NCBI RefSeq assembly: GCF_003938605.1
Contig: NZ_RHWX01000005.1
Location: forward strand, 124,001 to 188,000
Reading direction: 5' to 3'
DNA: 64,000 nucleotides
Origin: Brevundimonas sp. 357
GTDB lineage: Bacteria > Pseudomonadota > Alphaproteobacteria > Caulobacterales > Caulobacteraceae
Shown here in pieces: positions 8,512 to 17,486 of this stretch. Position 1 is the first letter of the stretch. Each line of letters begins with the position of its first letter. The notes beneath the pieces are model-generated. The model was given only the letters and a program-made list of their open reading frames with translations. It was not told the DNA's origin and searched no databases. A program made the translations under genes and the position numbers.

Positions 8512-9222
8512 TTATTTGCTCTTTAGCTGTAAGTTGGCGAGATGCCGCTCCCAGAGATCCGGGCGCCGCTCCCGCGTGGTCGTTTCCCTTTGTTCCTGAC
8601 GCCATTTGGCGATCTTCTTGTGATCGCCTGACAACAGGACTTCCGGGATGTCGTGGCCCTCGAACGTCCGCGGCCTAGTGTACTGCGGATGCTCAAGCAG
8701 GTCGTCCTCGAAGCTCTCGGTGGACAGGCTTTCCGCCGCACCCAGAACCCCCGGAACCAACCGGACGCACGCCTCGATCGCCACCATGGCCGCCGCCTCG
8801 CCGCCGGCGAGCACCGCGTCCCCGACGGAGACCTCCTCGAACCCGCGGGCGTCGAGCACCCGCTGATCCACCCCCTCGAAACGGCCGCACAGGACGACGA
8901 TGCCGTCGGCCTTGGCCCATTCCGTAACCCGCGCCTGCGTCAGGGGTCTGCCGCGTGCGCTCATGTACAAAAGCGGCCGGGATGGGCCTTCCAGGCTGTC
9001 GAGAGCCCTGGCCACCACGTCCGCTTTAAGCACCTGACCGGGACCGCCACCCGCAGGGGTGTCGTCCAGGAAGCCGCGCTTATCTTCGGAAAACGCGCGA
9101 ATGTCCAGCGTCTGCAAATCCCACAGCCCCTTCTCGCGCCAGGCGGTGCCGATCAGCGACACCCCCAGCGGTCCGGGAAAGGCCTCGGGGAACATGGTCA
9201 GGACGGTGGCGGTAAAGGGCAT
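8512..9222 (-). CDS. trmD: tRNA (guanine(37)-N1)-methyltransferase
   Basis: The 236-residue SPOUT-class enzyme methylates G37 next to the anticodon to prevent frameshifting. The family knot region is intact: [60 protein letters not shown] and the C-terminal DHKKIAKWR. It pairs with rplS as usual, but the normal upstream partners rpsP and rimM are absent; a DUF885 peptidase gene precedes it instead. Confidence 0.97.
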   Translation of the reverse strand: MPFTATVLTMFPEAFPGPLGVSLIGTAWREKGLWDLQTLDIRAFSEDKRGFLDDTPAGGGPGQVLKADVVARALDSLEGPSRPLLYMSARGRPLTQARVTEWAKADGIVVLCGRFEGVDQRVLDARGFEEVSVGDAVLAGGEAAAMVAIEACVRLVPGVLGAAESLSTESFEDDLLEHPQYTRPRTFEGHDIPEVLLSGDHKKIAKWRQEQRETTTRERRPDLWERHLANLQLKSK

Positions 9223-9265
9223 GGCGGCGGCTCATACACCAGAAACGCGGAATCCACACTGTCGA

Positions 9266-9286
9266 CCCTCTCCCGGTGGGAGAGGG
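9266..9286. repeat. Short palindromic repeat
   Basis: CCCTCTCCC (9266-9274) and GGGAGAGGG (9278-9286) form a perfect 9-bp hairpin between the DUF885 gene and trmD. The same core recurs at 11209, 19381 and, partly, 19575. No T-tract is present, so it is treated as a dispersed repeat, not a terminator. Confidence 0.7.
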
Positions 9287-9293
9287 AAGCAGG

Positions 9294-11132
9294 TCAGACC
9301 GGCGCGCCGCCGCCCTTGGCGATCCAGGCGTCGACCAGGTCGCCCAGAACGTCCAGCGGCACGGCGCCCGAGCCCAGGACCACGGTGTGGAAGTCCTTGA
9401 TGTCGAAGCGGTCGCCCAGCGCCGTCTCGGCCTTGGCGCGCAGCTCCTCGATCTTCAGCTCGCCGATCTTGTAGCTGGTCGCCTGGCCGGGGTTGGTGAT
9501 GTAGCGCTCGACCTCCTTCTGGATGTCGCGCTCGGACAGCAGGGAGTTGTGGCGGAAGTAGTCCATCGCCTGCTCGCGGCTCCAGCGCTTGGCGTGCAGG
9601 CCGGTGTCGGTCACCAGACGCACCGCGCGCCACAGCTCGGTCGAGAGGCGGCCGAAGTCGGAATAGGGATCCTGATAGAAGCCCATCTCCTTGCCCAGGC
9701 GTTCGGAATACAGGCCCCAGCCTTCGGAATAGGCGCCGTAGCCGCCGAAGCGGCGGAAGCTGGGCAGGTGCTCCATCTCCTGCGCATAGGCGATCTGGAA
9801 GTGGTGGCCCGGCGCGCCCTCGTGATAGCTGATGCCCTCGATCTGGGGCTTCAGCACCTGGGTCATGTCCGACAGGTTGACGTAGTAGATCCCGGGGCGC
9901 GAGCCGTCGGGCGCGGGCGAGTTGTAGAAGGCGATCGAGGCGGTCGCTTCGCGGAAGGGTTCGACCGCACGGACCTCCAGCGGGGCCTTGGGCAGGTTGG
10001 AGAACCACTGCGGCGCCACGGCCATGACCTGGGCCACGAAGGCGCGGGCGTCGGTCAGATAGGCTTCCTTGCCCTCCGGCGTGTTCGGATACTGGAACTG
10101 CGGATCGGTCTTCAGGAAGGCGAAGAAGTCCTGCAGCGTGCCGGTGAAGCCGACCTGGGTCTTGATCGTCTCCATGTCGCGCTGGATGCGGGCGACTTCG
10201 TCCAGGCCGATCTGGTGGATCTGGTCGGCGGTCAGGTCGGTGGTGGTCGAGAGCTGCAGGCGCGCGTTGTAATAGGCCTCGCCCTGCGGCAGGCGCCACA
10301 CGCCCGCGTCGCTGTCGGCCTGGGTCTGCACCTGGCCCAAGGCGGTCAGCACCGTGTCGAAGCCGCGCTTGTAGGGGCCGGTCAGGGCCGTGCGGGCCGA
10401 GGCCAGCAGGCGGTCCTTGGTCGCCTGATCGGCGTCCAGGGCGGCGATCTTCTTCTGGAAGTCGGCCCAGACCGGGTTGTCGGCGCCGCCGTCGAACGGG
10501 GCGCCGGCGATCACCGCGCGGGTGTTGTCGATCGAGGGCTCGAACACGAAGCGCGGCGAGACCACGCCCTTGCCGGCGCGCGCCGTCAGGGTGTCGGCCA
10601 CCTGGCCCATGTAGCGCTCGGCGGCGTTCAGGCGGGCGATATAGGCCTCGGCGTCCGAAACGCTGCCGATGCGGTGGTTGTTGATCAGGAAGACCGGCAG
10701 GCTGGTGGTCGGGTTGCCGTTGGCGGCGAACTGGAAGCCCCAGTCGCGCCACTGGTTCGACAGGCGGGCCTGCTGCACCCCGTGTTCGAACAGGCGCCAG
10801 GACAGGCGGCTCTGCTCGCTCAGCTTGGTCGGGTCGAACTGGGCCTTCATCTGCGCCAACTGGGCTTCCTGCAGGGCCAGCGAGCGTTCGGCGGCGGCGT
10901 CGGAGACGTCGTCCAGCTTGTCATAGTCGGTCTTGCGGCCCAGCGAGGTCATGCGCTGAGGGCTGAGGGCCACGCGCGCCTCGAAGGCCTGTTCGAAGAA
11001 GGCGTTGAGCCGGGCGTCCTCGTTCTGGGCCTGAACGGTTGCTGCGGCCGGCGCGGCCCCCTCGGCCATGGCGGCGGGCGCGGCGGCGCAGAGCGCCAGC
11101 ACGGCGGCGGATGAAATCAGAAGACGACGCAT
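9294..11132 (-). CDS. DUF885 family putative metallopeptidase (secreted)
   Basis: The 612-residue protein has a Sec signal peptide (MRRLLISSAAVLALCAAAPAAMA). The ATG at 11132 is chosen over an upstream in-frame start at 11375 because it begins the signal peptide and follows GAGGGGGG. DUF885 proteins carry a thermolysin-like zinc motif; here the block SYHEGAPGHHFQIAYAQEMEHLP (about residue 430) contains the HEGxPGHH signature. The C-terminal half (FGGYGAYSEGWGLYSERLGKEMGFY, then RAVRLVTDTGLHAKRWSREQAMDYF) is also typical. A periplasmic peptidase role is likely; substrate unknown. Confidence 0.88.
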   Translation of the reverse strand: MRRLLISSAAVLALCAAAPAAMAEGAAPAAATVQAQNEDARLNAFFEQAFEARVALSPQRMTSLGRKTDYDKLDDVSDAAAERSLALQEAQLAQMKAQFDPTKLSEQSRLSWRLFEHGVQQARLSNQWRDWGFQFAANGNPTTSLPVFLINNHRIGSVSDAEAYIARLNAAERYMGQVADTLTARAGKGVVSPRFVFEPSIDNTRAVIAGAPFDGGADNPVWADFQKKIAALDADQATKDRLLASARTALTGPYKRGFDTVLTALGQVQTQADSDAGVWRLPQGEAYYNARLQLSTTTDLTADQIHQIGLDEVARIQRDMETIKTQVGFTGTLQDFFAFLKTDPQFQYPNTPEGKEAYLTDARAFVAQVMAVAPQWFSNLPKAPLEVRAVEPFREATASIAFYNSPAPDGSRPGIYYVNLSDMTQVLKPQIEGISYHEGAPGHHFQIAYAQEMEHLPSFRRFGGYGAYSEGWGLYSERLGKEMGFYQDPYSDFGRLSTELWRAVRLVTDTGLHAKRWSREQAMDYFRHNSLLSERDIQKEVERYITNPGQATSYKIGELKIEELRAKAETALGDRFDIKDFHTVVLGSGAVPLDVLGDLVDAWIAKGGGAPV

Positions 11133-11208
11133 GAGAAAGACCCCCCTCGGTACAATAAGGGCGGCACTCTTTCGCGAAGCGTGGCCGGGCGCAAGCCGGG
11201 AAGGGGTC

Positions 11209-11231
11209 ACCCTCTCCCGCCGGGAGAGGGT
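11209..11231. repeat. Short palindromic repeat between two minus-strand genes
   Basis: ACCCTCTCCCG and CGGGAGAGGGT form a perfect 11-bp hairpin with one central base. It abuts the stop codon of the thiamine-diphosphate enzyme gene and shares its core with 9266 and 19381. Confidence 0.7.
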
Positions 11232-12895
11232 CAGCCGCCGCGCAGGTCGGTGATTGTCCGGCCCGGCGCGATCTGTTCGGCGTCGGTGATCAGGTGGACC
11301 AGGGCGGGACGACCGCTCGCCGCCGCCTCGCGCGCCGCCGCCAGGGCCGCCGGGAAGTCGCCGGTCGTCTCGCAACGCACGGCGAAGGCGCCGAAGGCCT
11401 CGGCGAACTTCACGAAGTCGGGGTTCTTCAGCTCCGTGGCGATGACGCGGGTCGGGTATTCCCGCTCCTGGTGCATGCGGATGGTGCCGAAGGTTCCATT
11501 GTCCACGACCACGACAATGACGCCCAGCCCGTACTGGGCGGCGGTGGCCATCTCATTGGCGCTCATCATGAAGTCGCCGTCGCCGGCGATGCAGACCACT
11601 TCGCGCGACGGATGGACCGCCTTGGCCCCCAGCGCCGCCGGATAGCCGTAACCCATGGCGCCCGAGGTCGGGGCCAGCTGGGTGCGGCGGGCCTGATGGC
11701 GGTGGAAGCGGTGCAGCCAGGCGGCGAAGTTCCCTGCGCCGTTTGTCAGGATGGCGTCCTCGGGCAGGGCCTGCGCCAGATGGGCGATGACTTCGCTCAT
11801 ATTGACCGCGCTCTTGACCTCGATGGGCGAGGAGAAGGCGAGGAAGTCGGCATGGGCCGTCGCGCCCTGTTCGGTCCAGACGCGGCCCGGATCGATGGTC
11901 GACAGGGCCTGGGCCGCCAGCGAATTGTCCGCCGCCGCCGACAGGGCGGGCGCCCAGACGCGGCCCAGCTCTTCGGGCCCCGGATGGATGTGGATCAGGG
12001 TTTCGGCCGTCCGGGTGCGGTCCAGCAGGGTGTAGCCCTGGGTCGGATTCTCGCCCATGCGCGCGCCGATCACCAGCAGCAGATCGGCGTCCTTGACCCG
12101 CGCCACCAGCTTGGGGTTTGGCCCCAGGCCGAGGTCGCCGGCATAGCCGGGGTGGTCGTTGCGGATCAGATCCTTGCGACGGAAGGACAGGGCGACCGGT
12201 AGGCCCAGGCGTTCGGCCCAGCCGGAGATCGCGTCGGTCGCCTCATCGGTCCAACCCGAACCGCCCAGGATCAGCATGGGGCGTTCGGCGCGCGACAGGC
12301 GCTCGCGCACCTGTTCGACGAAGGCCGGGTCCAGCGCGGCCTTGGCCAGGATGACGGGACGGATCGGCGAGGGGCCGCCGTCCTCGTGCAGGATGTTCTC
12401 GGGCAGGGCGACGACCACCGGGCCCATGCGGCCCTGCTGGGCCGTGGCGAAGGCGCGTTCGACGACTTCCACCGTGCGCTCCGGGCTCTCGATCTCGGTC
12501 GCCCATTTGGCTAGGCCGCCGAACACTTCGCGGTAGTCGACCTCCTGGAAGGCGCCCCGGCCGCGGTCGGTCAGGGCGATTTGGCCGACGAACAGGATCA
12601 TCGGCGTCGAATCCTGATGCGCCGTATGCACGCCGATGCTGGCGTGGGTCGCGCCCGGCCCGCGCGTGACCATGCAGACGCCGGGGCGGCCGGTCAGCTT
12701 GCCGTAGGCCTCGGCCATGTTGGCGGCGCCGGCCTCGTGGCGGCAGACGATGACCTCGATCTTGTCCTGGACGTCAGCCAGGGCGTCGAGCACGGCGAGA
12801 TAACTCTCGCCGGGCACGCAGAAGACCTTGTCGACCCCGTTCATCACCAGGGTTTCGACCAAACGGCGGGCGGCGGTTCCGGAAGCTTGCGTCAT
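11231..12895 (-). CDS. Thiamine pyrophosphate-dependent enzyme (acetolactate synthase-like)
   Basis: The product is about 554 residues with the three-domain layout of the POX/AHAS superfamily. The N-terminal Pyr domain has VDKVFCVPGESYLAVLDAL, the catalytic Glu in the VCRHEAGAANMAEAYGKLTG block, and VTRGPGATHASIGVHTA. The middle domain starts near residue 190. The C-terminal PP domain has the TPP/Mg motif GDGDFMMSANEMATAAQYGLGVIVVVVDNGTFG. No regulatory subunit gene (ilvN) is adjacent, so this is more likely a catabolic or uncharacterised decarboxylase/ligase than the biosynthetic acetolactate synthase. An in-frame start at 12949 is possible, but the ATG at 12895 gives the usual N-terminus. 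Confidence 0.88.
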   Translation of the reverse strand: MTQASGTAARRLVETLVMNGVDKVFCVPGESYLAVLDALADVQDKIEVIVCRHEAGAANMAEAYGKLTGRPGVCMVTRGPGATHASIGVHTAHQDSTPMILFVGQIALTDRGRGAFQEVDYREVFGGLAKWATEIESPERTVEVVERAFATAQQGRMGPVVVALPENILHEDGGPSPIRPVILAKAALDPAFVEQVRERLSRAERPMLILGGSGWTDEATDAISGWAERLGLPVALSFRRKDLIRNDHPGYAGDLGLGPNPKLVARVKDADLLLVIGARMGENPTQGYTLLDRTRTAETLIHIHPGPEELGRVWAPALSAAADNSLAAQALSTIDPGRVWTEQGATAHADFLAFSSPIEVKSAVNMSEVIAHLAQALPEDAILTNGAGNFAAWLHRFHRHQARRTQLAPTSGAMGYGYPAALGAKAVHPSREVVCIAGDGDFMMSANEMATAAQYGLGVIVVVVDNGTFGTIRMHQEREYPTRVIATELKNPDFVKFAEAFGAFAVRCETTGDFPAALAAAREAAASGRPALVHLITDAEQIAPGRTITDLRGG

Positions 12896-12991
12896 GCTTT
12901 CGCCGTTAGCAGATTGAAGGATGAATTGGCCATGCAACCTTATGGTCAAGCTTCACGTTGAAGCGTCAAATCGATCCACGGGGATTTCATC

Positions 12992-13129
12992 ATGCGCAAG
13001 TTCATCGTTCTCAGCGTCATCGCCGCCGCCCTGACCACCGCCGCCTGCAACACGGTCGCCGGCGTGGGCCGCGACGTCTCGGCGGTCGGCCAGGCCGTCA
13101 CCTCGGGCTCGGAGCGCGCCAAGAGCTGA
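12992..13129 (+). CDS. Entericidin family small lipoprotein
   Basis: This 45-residue gene encodes MRKFIVLSVIAAALTTAACN followed by TVAGVGRDVSAVGQAVT and a short SGSERAKS tail. The lipobox TTAAC and the mature VAGVGRDVSAVGQAV helix are the entericidin A/B signature (EcnA antidote / EcnB bacteriolytic peptide). Only one copy is present here. GGGGAT precedes the ATG. It is divergent from the thiamine-diphosphate enzyme gene and easily missed because of its size. Confidence 0.85.
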   Translation: MRKFIVLSVIAAALTTAACNTVAGVGRDVSAVGQAVTSGSERAKS

Positions 13130-13227
13130 AACTGACGGCGACGCGGCGGCGTTGCCTTGTTTTGCGTTTTCGCCACAAATCCACAGACGAAGTCCGTCAT
13201 TCTGACGCGGCAATCGGAGGAATTGAG

Positions 13228-13632
13228 ATGGGACTTCTGGACAATATCCTGGGCGGCCTCGGCGATGACGCCGCCGGCGGTCTGGCCGACCTGCTCAAGG
13301 GGCAGGGCGGCGTGGCGGGCCTGGCCGAAAAGTTCGGCCAGAACGGCTTGGGCGACGTGGCGGCCTCGTGGATCGGCAAGGGCGGCAACGCCGCGATCTC
13401 GCCGGAACAGATCGCCGCCGTCATCGGCTCGGGCCCGATCGCCGACTTCGCCCAGAAGCTGGGCATTTCGCCGGAACAGGCCAGCGAGACCCTGGCGGGT
13501 CTGCTGCCGGAAGCCGTCGATCGCCTGACGCCGGGCGGCAACGCCGACGGCGCGGACGACATGCTGGGCGGCCTGCTGGACAATCTGCCGGGCGGCCTCG
13601 GCGGCGCGCTGGGCGGTCTGTTCAAGCGTTAA
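13228..13632 (+). CDS. YidB family protein
   Basis: The 134-residue product is rich in Gly/Ala/Leu, with the YidB/DUF937 pattern: MGLLDNILGGLGDDAAGGLADLLKGQGG, GLGDVAASWIGKGGNAAISPEQIAAVIG, and KLGISPEQASETLAGLLPEAVDRLTPGG. YidB is a small soluble protein of unclear role. The ATG at 13228 follows ATCGGAGGAATTGAG, an excellent ribosome-binding site, and is preferred over upstream in-frame starts. It ends convergently 9 bases from truA. Confidence 0.88.
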   Translation: MGLLDNILGGLGDDAAGGLADLLKGQGGVAGLAEKFGQNGLGDVAASWIGKGGNAAISPEQIAAVIGSGPIADFAQKLGISPEQASETLAGLLPEAVDRLTPGGNADGADDMLGGLLDNLPGGLGGALGGLFKR

Positions 13633-13641
13633 GGCTTGGCG

Positions 13642-14391
13642 CTAGGCCTCGGCCTCATAGGTGACGCCCGTCAGATAAAGCCCGTCTGACGGCGCCACCG
13701 GGCCGCACCGCGCGCGGTCCCTGGCTTCGAGCGCATCGGCCAGGTCGGCGGGGCGCCAGCGGCCCAGGCCGACCTCGGCGATGCTGCCCGCCATCGAGCG
13801 CACCTGGCGATGCAGGAAGCTGCGCGCCTCGAACACCAGATGCACCTCTTCGCCGACTCTGGCGACGCGGGCCACGTCCAGCGTCTTGACCGGACTGGCC
13901 GCCTGGCAGGCGGCGTCGCGGAAGGTGGTGAAGTCGTGCAGGCCGATCAGGGCCTGCGCCGCCGCGTGCATGGCCTCGGCGTCCAGCGGCTTCTTGACGT
14001 GCCAGACCCGGCCTCGGTCCAGCGCCGGGCGGCCGGGCCGGTTGAGGATGCGATACAGGTATTTGCGTCCATTGGCGGTGAAGCGGGCGTGCCAGTCGTC
14101 GCTGACCGGCGTGCAGTCCAGCACCGCCACCGCCTCATTCATCAGATGGGCGTTCAGCGCGTTCATCACCGTGCGCGCGGGCCAGTCGCGCTCCAGATCG
14201 ACATGGCAGGTCTGGCCCGTGGCGTGGACGCCTGTGTCCGTGCGCCCGGCGGCGGCGATCCGCACGGCTTGGCCGCTGAAGGCGGTGATCGCCGTCTCGA
14301 TGGCGCCCTGCACGGTCGGCTGGCCGGGCTGAGCCTGAAAGCCGTTGTAGGCCGAGCCGTCATATTCGACAGAGAAACGATACCGGGGCAT
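13642..14391 (-). CDS. truA: tRNA pseudouridine(38-40) synthase TruA
   Basis: The 249-residue product has the catalytic-Asp block AAGRTDTGVHATGQTCHVDLE, the N-terminal RYRFSVEYDGSAYNGFQAQP, and the C-terminal GLYLTGVTYE typical of TruA. It modifies U38-U40 in the anticodon arm. The ATG (14391-14389) shares one base with the fmt stop (TGATG), indicating translational coupling; a longer in-frame reading to 14790 is only overlap with fmt. Confidence 0.96.
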   Translation of the reverse strand: MPRYRFSVEYDGSAYNGFQAQPGQPTVQGAIETAITAFSGQAVRIAAAGRTDTGVHATGQTCHVDLERDWPARTVMNALNAHLMNEAVAVLDCTPVSDDWHARFTANGRKYLYRILNRPGRPALDRGRVWHVKKPLDAEAMHAAAQALIGLHDFTTFRDAACQAASPVKTLDVARVARVGEEVHLVFEARSFLHRQVRSMAGSIAEVGLGRWRPADLADALEARDRARCGPVAPSDGLYLTGVTYEAEA

Positions 14392-15314
14392 CAGCCCAGC
14401 ACGGTTCCAGCGGAGATGGGATAGCCACGCAGCATCTCTTGCGCCGCCTGCGCCGCCTTGCCGGGGCGCTGGACGCGGGCCAGGCGCACAGCGCCGGTTC
14501 CGCAAGCGATCGTCAGGGCGTCGTCCAGCACCTGACCGGGTGTCCCTTGTCCTTCGGCCAGAACCGACATCAGGGCCTTGATGCGCACCGGCTCGCCGTC
14601 GACCTGGACCTCGAACCAGGCGCCGGGGAAGGGAGACAGGCCGCGGATGTGGGCGTCCACCTCGGCGGCCGGGCGGGTCCAGTCGATGCGGGCTTCGGCC
14701 GAAGTGATCTTCTTCGCATAGGTCGGCTCGCCGGCTTGCTGCGTCTCGGTGAAGCCGCCGCGTTCGATGGCGGCCAGGGCGCGGGGCCACAGGGCGGCGC
14801 CGACGTGAGCCATGCGGTCGCCCAGAGAGGCCGCGGTGTCGTCGGCGTGGATGTCCATCAGCTCCGACAGGATGACGGCGCCTTCGTCCAGACCCTCGCT
14901 CATCCGCATGATCTGGGCGCCGGTCTGGCGGTCCCCGGCCATGATGGCGCGCTGGATCGGGGCGGCCCCGCGCCAGCGCGGCAGCAGCGAACCGTGCAGG
15001 TTGAAGCAGCCCAGACGCGGCGCCTCCAGCACTTCCGGTTTCAGGATCTGGCCGTAGGCGACGACGCAGGCGGCGTCGAGGTCCAAGCTCTTGAAGACGT
15101 CGATGGCCTCCTGCGCCTTCATGCTGTCGGGTGTGAAGACCGGCAGGCCCATGGCCTCGGCGAAGGCGTGAACCGGCGACGGCGTCAGCTTCTGACCCCG
15201 GCCCTTGGGGCGCGGCGGTTGCGAATAGACGGCGACGATCTCGTGCCCCGAGGCGATCAGCTCGGCCAGGGACGGCACGGCGAAGTCGGGGGTTCCCATG
15301 AAGGCTAGGCGCAT
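14391..15314 (-). CDS. fmt: Methionyl-tRNA formyltransferase
   Basis: The 307-residue enzyme formylates initiator Met-tRNA from 10-formyl-THF. Seen are [16 protein letters not shown] at the N-terminus, the catalytic segment [21 protein letters not shown] (the family's Asn/His and SLLP signature), and a C-terminal domain ending with the OB-fold ([20 protein letters not shown]). It lies in a minus-strand operon def, small membrane gene, fmt, truA. Confidence 0.97.
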   Translation of the reverse strand: MRLAFMGTPDFAVPSLAELIASGHEIVAVYSQPPRPKGRGQKLTPSPVHAFAEAMGLPVFTPDSMKAQEAIDVFKSLDLDAACVVAYGQILKPEVLEAPRLGCFNLHGSLLPRWRGAAPIQRAIMAGDRQTGAQIMRMSEGLDEGAVILSELMDIHADDTAASLGDRMAHVGAALWPRALAAIERGGFTETQQAGEPTYAKKITSAEARIDWTRPAAEVDAHIRGLSPFPGAWFEVQVDGEPVRIKALMSVLAEGQGTPGQVLDDALTIACGTGAVRLARVQRPGKAAQAAQEMLRGYPISAGTVLG

Positions 15315-15341
15315 GGGCAGGCCTTTAGACCGTGAGGCCGA

Positions 15342-15557
15342 TTACATCCAGCGGGTATAGACGCCGCCGCCTTCGTCCCATTCGCCGCCTGCGTCGAGCG
15401 CGTCGTCGAAATCGAGCAGGCGGTCGATGACCACGCCCGCCACCACGCCGACAGCGGCGACGGCCAGCAGGGTCGCGATGCTGGCGACGCCGACCTTCTC
15501 GTTGCGGGTCAGGCGGCGGCGACCGCGTTGATCAATGATGCGGGTCTTGCGAGCCAT
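15342..15557 (-). CDS. Small membrane protein within the def-fmt operon
   Basis: This 71-residue protein has a basic N-terminus ([21 protein letters not shown]), a single membrane segment (~23-48, VASIATLLAVAAVGVVAGVVI), and an acidic tail ending YTRWM. Its ATG shares one base with the def stop (TGATG), so translation is coupled to peptide deformylase. No family is recognised. Its placement between def and fmt is unusual. Confidence 0.75.
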   Translation of the reverse strand: MARKTRIIDQRGRRRLTRNEKVGVASIATLLAVAAVGVVAGVVIDRLLDFDDALDAGGEWDEGGGVYTRWM

Positions 15558-16129
15558 CAGGCGGCCATCCTCGCGTGTTTCTTGACCTTGGAGACCGCTC
15601 GGTCGCGACGCAGGCGCGACAGGTGGTCGATGAACAGGACGCCGTTCAGGTGGTCCAGCTCGTGCTGGAAGCAGACGGCGTACAGGCCCTCGATCTCTTC
15701 TTCAATCGTCTCGCCCTGATAGTTCATGTAGCGCACGCGCACGCGCGCCGGACGCTCGACCGCATCGTAATAGGTCGGGATCGACAGGCAGCCTTCCTCA
15801 TAGGAGAACATCTCCTCGGACGACCACAGGATTTCCGGGTTGACGAAGAAGCGCGGGTTGCGGCGCTCCAGCGCCTCTTCCTCGGTCTGCGGATCGTCAG
15901 AAGCGCCCTCGACCGGCTTGTCGCCCAGGTCCATGACGACCACGCGGGTCAGCTCGCCGACCTGCGGCGCGGCCAGGCCGATGCCCGGCGCGTCGTACAT
16001 CGTCTCCAGCATATCATCCATCAGGGCGCGCACGGCGTCGGTGACGCCGCCCTCGACGGGCGCGGCGACGGTCTTCAGGATCGCCAGGTCGGCGGCGTTA
16101 TCGATAGTCAGGATACGACGAATGGCCAT
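15557..16129 (-). CDS. def: Peptide deformylase
   Basis: The 190-residue metalloenzyme removes the N-formyl group from nascent proteins. All three motifs are present: [10 protein letters not shown] (~residue 51), EGCLSIP with the metal-binding Cys, and QHELDHLNG with the two His ligands and the catalytic Glu. The insert [23 protein letters not shown] between the first and second motifs is longer than in E. coli. The start at 16129 ([11 protein letters not shown]) is standard. No purine-rich ribosome-binding site precedes it, so leaderless or weakly initiated translation is possible. Confidence 0.96.
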   Translation of the reverse strand: MAIRRILTIDNAADLAILKTVAAPVEGGVTDAVRALMDDMLETMYDAPGIGLAAPQVGELTRVVVMDLGDKPVEGASDDPQTEEEALERRNPRFFVNPEILWSSEEMFSYEEGCLSIPTYYDAVERPARVRVRYMNYQGETIEEEIEGLYAVCFQHELDHLNGVLFIDHLSRLRRDRAVSKVKKHARMAA

Positions 16130-16202
16130 GCGGGGGAGGTAGGGCCGCCGCCCCCGAACGTCAAGAATTTCCGACCGTGGCGCTCGGACTTCTCGGCCGG
16201 CT

Positions 16203-16628
16203 TCAGGCGGGCGGCACTTCGCGCGGCTTGCGGTCCTGGTCGATGGCCACATAGGTGAAGACGCCCTCAGTCACGCGGACCGACTGGGCCTCGGCCTGGC
16301 CGCGGGCGCGCTTCCACGCCTCGACATGGACGCGGATCGACGTGCGGCCCGTGCGGATGATCTTGGCGTAGATCGACACCTCGTCGCCGACCGACACCGG
16401 CTGGTGGAAGACCATGCCGTCCAGGGCCACGGTGGCGCAGCGGCCGCCCGCACGCTCGAACGCCGGGGTCGCCCCGGCCAAGTCCATCTGCGCCAGCAGC
16501 CAGCCGCCGAAGATGTCGCCTTCGGGGTTGGTGTCGGCGGGCATGGCGATGACGCGGCCGACAGGCTGGCCTTCAGGCAGGGTGGCGATGGGCTTGTCGT
16601 CAGGCACGGCGATTTCTCGATCAGGCAA
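16203..16628 (-). CDS. Acyl-CoA thioesterase, YciA-like hotdog fold
   Basis: The 141-residue single-hotdog protein has [24 protein letters not shown], the characteristic N-terminal catalytic helix region with its Asn and Asp, and [34 protein letters not shown]. These match YciA-type thioesterases that hydrolyse a broad range of acyl-CoAs. It is transcribed alongside def but 73 bases upstream, so it may have its own transcript. Confidence 0.9.
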   Translation of the reverse strand: MPDREIAVPDDKPIATLPEGQPVGRVIAMPADTNPEGDIFGGWLLAQMDLAGATPAFERAGGRCATVALDGMVFHQPVSVGDEVSIYAKIIRTGRTSIRVHVEAWKRARGQAEAQSVRVTEGVFTYVAIDQDRKPREVPPA

Positions 16629-16688
16629 AGGGGAGGGTGGATTTCATGCGCCCTTGGCCGTCTGGTCGCAAGTTCGTTGCGGCTTCTT

Positions 16689-17456
16689 TCAGGGACGCGC
16701 GACGAAACGCAGGATGGCGGGCAAGCTGGCGAACGGAGCCGACCCGTGGTCCTCGTCGGCCAATATGGTCAGGGGCGCGCCGGTGGTCGCCGCCAGATCG
16801 CGCAGGTTGGAGACCATGCGTCGCGCCAAATGCGGGCCGGGCAGGCCGGGAGCCTCTTCTTCGGCGCCGACGGCCAGGAACAGGTCTCTGCGGCGCTGTG
16901 GCGGCTGGGTTTCGATGACGGCGGGGTTCCACCAGATCGACGGGCTGACGGCGGCGAAGCGGGCGAAGGGGACCGAGCGGGCGCGCGCCTCCAATACGAA
17001 CTGGCCGGACATCGAGTGGCCCATCAGGGCGGCGCGCGCCGGATCGGCTCCATACCGGATCGCCAGCGGCAGGACGCCTGCGACCAGTCGGCGCAGCAGG
17101 TCGGGCCCGCGCGCCTCCATGGTTCGCCCGCCCTTGTCGGCGCCGGAAACGAAGGCGAAGGCGCCCAGACGTTCGGCGTCGGGCGCCAAGGCGACGCCCA
17201 GCACCATCATCGGCCCCACGCGCGTCTTCTGCGCGCGGCGGGCCAGGCGACGCGCGGCCTCGGCGGCGGCGGTGAAATAGGCCTCGCCCTCCAGCACGAT
17301 GAGCAGGGGCCAGCCCTGAGCGGGCGGCTCGCCCTCGGGCGCGCTCAGCCACAGGTTCAGGCCCGGGGCGTCGCCGTCGGCGGACAGACTCAGGGCGCGG
17401 CACCCGCCGGACAGGGGCGGCGCGGAGGGCGAAAAGACGCAAGAGGCGGAATCCAT
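16689..17456 (-). CDS. Enterochelin esterase-like alpha/beta hydrolase
   Basis: The 255-residue alpha/beta hydrolase has its nucleophile Ser in ALMGHSMSGQFVLEA (GHSMSG) and a C-terminal catalytic His in ILADEDHGSAPFASLP. The body resembles the Fes/IroE-type esterase family (WPLLIVLEGEAYF near the N-terminus; AVSPSIWWNPAVIE after the nucleophile). These enzymes hydrolyse the ester backbone of iron-loaded catecholate siderophores. The divergent FecCD-type importer genes immediately downstream support a siderophore role, which is inferred. No signal peptide is clear, so it is probably cytoplasmic. Confidence 0.85.
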   Translation of the reverse strand: MDSASCVFSPSAPPLSGGCRALSLSADGDAPGLNLWLSAPEGEPPAQGWPLLIVLEGEAYFTAAAEAARRLARRAQKTRVGPMMVLGVALAPDAERLGAFAFVSGADKGGRTMEARGPDLLRRLVAGVLPLAIRYGADPARAALMGHSMSGQFVLEARARSVPFARFAAVSPSIWWNPAVIETQPPQRRRDLFLAVGAEEEAPGLPGPHLARRMVSNLRDLAATTGAPLTILADEDHGSAPFASLPAILRFVARP

Positions 17457-17486
17457 GGCTTCACCCTAGCCCATCTCGGCCCTGAG

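Noticed and set aside
16326..17486. Upstream extension of the FecCD permease frame
   Set aside because: It would run through the opposite-strand thioesterase and esterase genes and lacks permease-like sequence.
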